In this document: positions 57,447 to 58,431 of the stretch, in pieces
How the letters are laid out: each line of letters opens with the position of its first letter
Numbering within the stretch: position 1 is the first letter of the stretch
IMG/VR virus record: IMGVR_UViG_3300021425_000043
Span: 1-58,431 of that record
Length of the DNA: 58,431 nt
DNA from: a virus
Reading direction: 5' to 3' (one strand)
Program-made: the position numbers and the translations under genes
Notes under the pieces: model-generated
Databases searched by the model: none
The model's input: the letters and a program-made list of their open reading frames with translations, nothing else
Told to the model about the DNA's origin: nothing

Positions 57447-58431
57447 AGGGAGCCTCCTCTGCATTAGTTGATATAAATAACACTGGATATTGTGGTTTGT
57501 CTCCAAAATCTGATTCATGCACCTCAAGATCAGTAAGATAGACAAGAGCAGCAACATTTGGATAATTAGCATTAACAACATCAATTACTGGGCTAATACT
57601 TGTACCACCTCTGCCTTTGTATGTAATTTCAAGAGGCAATGATTCACGCGTGTACTCGCATATATCTTGTACTTCATAGTCACATTGAATAAACTGCACA
57701 CGCTCAGGGTTGAGCTCATGCAATATGTACGAAGTTTCAGAAGTAAACTGTGCTAACTCGTCATCTGAAATAGAACCAGATGTATCTACCGCAATCGCAA
57801 TCTCTTCGAGACATGGATTATGGAGACTAGGCAGATACATGCCTTGGCCAATGAATCGTCTGTTAGGACGAGCCCATGTAAAATCAGATTTGTTGTTCGC
57901 ACGTAAGAAACGAGCCAACACAGCTTTCCAATCAACTTTTGGATCTGTAATTTCTGACACTAGTTTTTGCATATTGCCAGATAGTTTGCCTTGTGCTTTA
58001 GCAGCTTCAGCTGCTTGGTTAACTGCTACTTGCAGTTCCGATTCAATAGCACTAGCAGTACCGCTTGTACCATCAGAATCGGGATGATCCAGCACGCCAC
58101 CACAACCACCGCTATCTTTGTATGCAGCGTCCCATCCCTGAGGAGGTTCAGGTAGCATATTGTAGATAGCTTCGGTGGTCATGTTTTCGTACTGGTCATC
58201 CACCAGACCGCCTTTAGGCAAAATAAAACCTTCAGCTATGAGATGGTTGTTGATAGCGTAGTCAGCTGCAACATTCCATTTGTGACCGTTGCGTTCTTGT
58301 CTACGCGTGTGATGCATAAGAACCAGGTGCATAACTTCGTGCGCCAGGAAACCCACACGCTCCATCTCTGTAAGCTTTTCAAACCACTTGGGATTGTAGA
58401 ACAAATGTTTACCGTCTACTGCACCAGTTGG
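57424..58431 (-). CDS. metallopeptidase/VWA-like protein (DUF2201-type), 5' end cut by window edge
   Basis: The open frame continues to the last base, so the start lies outside; 335 residues are visible. The N-terminal part has a zinc-peptidase motif FLAHEVMHLVLMHHTRR (HExxH plus a following His). The C-terminal part is a VWA-like domain with MIDAS IAVDTSGSISDDE, a Thr/Ser loop GRGGTSISP and Asp in LVYLTDLEV. This two-domain form matches DUF2201 proteins, which pair with MoxR ATPases. The probable partner is the ATPase at 404-1420. The pair may chelate or insert metals, or remodel a target protein. Confidence 0.9.
   Translation of the reverse strand, partial: PTGAVDGKHLFYNPKWFEKLTEMERVGFLAHEVMHLVLMHHTRRQERNGHKWNVAADYAINNHLIAEGFILPKGGLVDDQYENMTTEAIYNMLPEPPQGWDAAYKDSGGCGGVLDHPDSDGTSGTASAIESELQVAVNQAAEAAKAQGKLSGNMQKLVSEITDPKVDWKAVLARFLRANNKSDFTWARPNRRFIGQGMYLPSLHNPCLEEIAIAVDTSGSISDDELAQFTSETSYILHELNPERVQFIQCDYEVQDICEYTRESLPLEITYKGRGGTSISPVIDVVNANYPNVAALVYLTDLEVHESDFGDKPQYPVLFISTNAEEAPYGEVIKM

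Noticed and set aside
1-58431. Integrase, repressor or other lysogeny genes
   Set aside because: None was found in the visible frames; helix-turn-helix similarity occurs only in TerS. A lysogeny module outside the window cannot be excluded.

Overview
The window is almost entirely a tailed-phage genome, or nearly all of one. It is gene-dense, AT-rich, and has long same-strand operons with 1-11 nt overlaps. I see no tRNA, rRNA, integrase or CRISPR. The P22-like portal, N4-gp56/DUF4043-like capsid protein, short adaptor genes, very large internal virion protein and tail-tube-like protein, with no tape-measure or sheath gene, point to a podovirus. The replication set (family-A polymerase, primase-helicase, SNF2-type helicase, PD-(D/E)XK nuclease, DUF3310) resembles marine HMO-2011-like podoviruses; that comparison is from memory. 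The host must be Gram-negative, because the phage encodes an outer-membrane curli pore lipoprotein. It is probably a marine alphaproteobacterium, but the host is not shown by the sequence.

Layout. (1) 1-4.9 kb, minus strand: a MoxR-type ATPase, several unknown genes, an AlkB-like dioxygenase and four short transcription units. Four promoter-proximal sites carry the same covarying hairpin followed by TAGTRTGTA. (2) 4.2-5.07 kb: a GGTTCCAC repeat cluster, then an AT-rich stretch with two DnaA-box-like sites at the strand switch; a candidate origin or control region. (3) 5.07-24.9 kb, plus strand: small terminase subunit, seven tiny mostly basic proteins, large terminase subunit, portal, scaffold, a structured leader, capsid, adaptors and internal virion proteins, ending in a 1964-residue protein with an HExxH protease motif. 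(4) 24.9-39.4 kb: BppU-like and repeat proteins, three consecutive tail fibres (two with Peptidase_S74 domains), a GH24 lysozyme, a tail-tube-like protein and a lambda-J-like fibre. (5) 39.4-45.6 kb: a thermonuclease, two holin-like proteins, then a tightly overlapping cassette csgF - csgG - curlin-like - FecR-domain - CHASE2 adenylate cyclase, and an HNH-like protein. (6) 45.7-54.9 kb, minus strand: replication and nuclease genes with a CsrA homologue between polymerase and primase-helicase. (7) 54.95-55.36 kb: one plus-strand, structural-looking gene with its own promoter, followed by about 270 nt of structured non-coding DNA. (8) 55.6-58.4 kb, minus strand: small unknown and membrane proteins, ending in a metallopeptidase/VWA protein cut by the window edge. 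Its usual partner, the MoxR ATPase, is at the opposite edge, so the genome is probably circular or permuted and broken inside this operon.

The most interesting part is the late curli/second-messenger cassette. The phage appears able to make a CsgG pore, its CsgF adaptor, a secreted curlin-like repeat protein, a periplasmic FecR-type protein and a membrane class III nucleotidyl cyclase with intact catalytic residues. A separate early CsrA-like regulator is also encoded. In bacteria cAMP and CsrA both control curli, biofilm and carbon metabolism, so this may be a two-stage programme for rewiring the host envelope and signalling. That link is inference.
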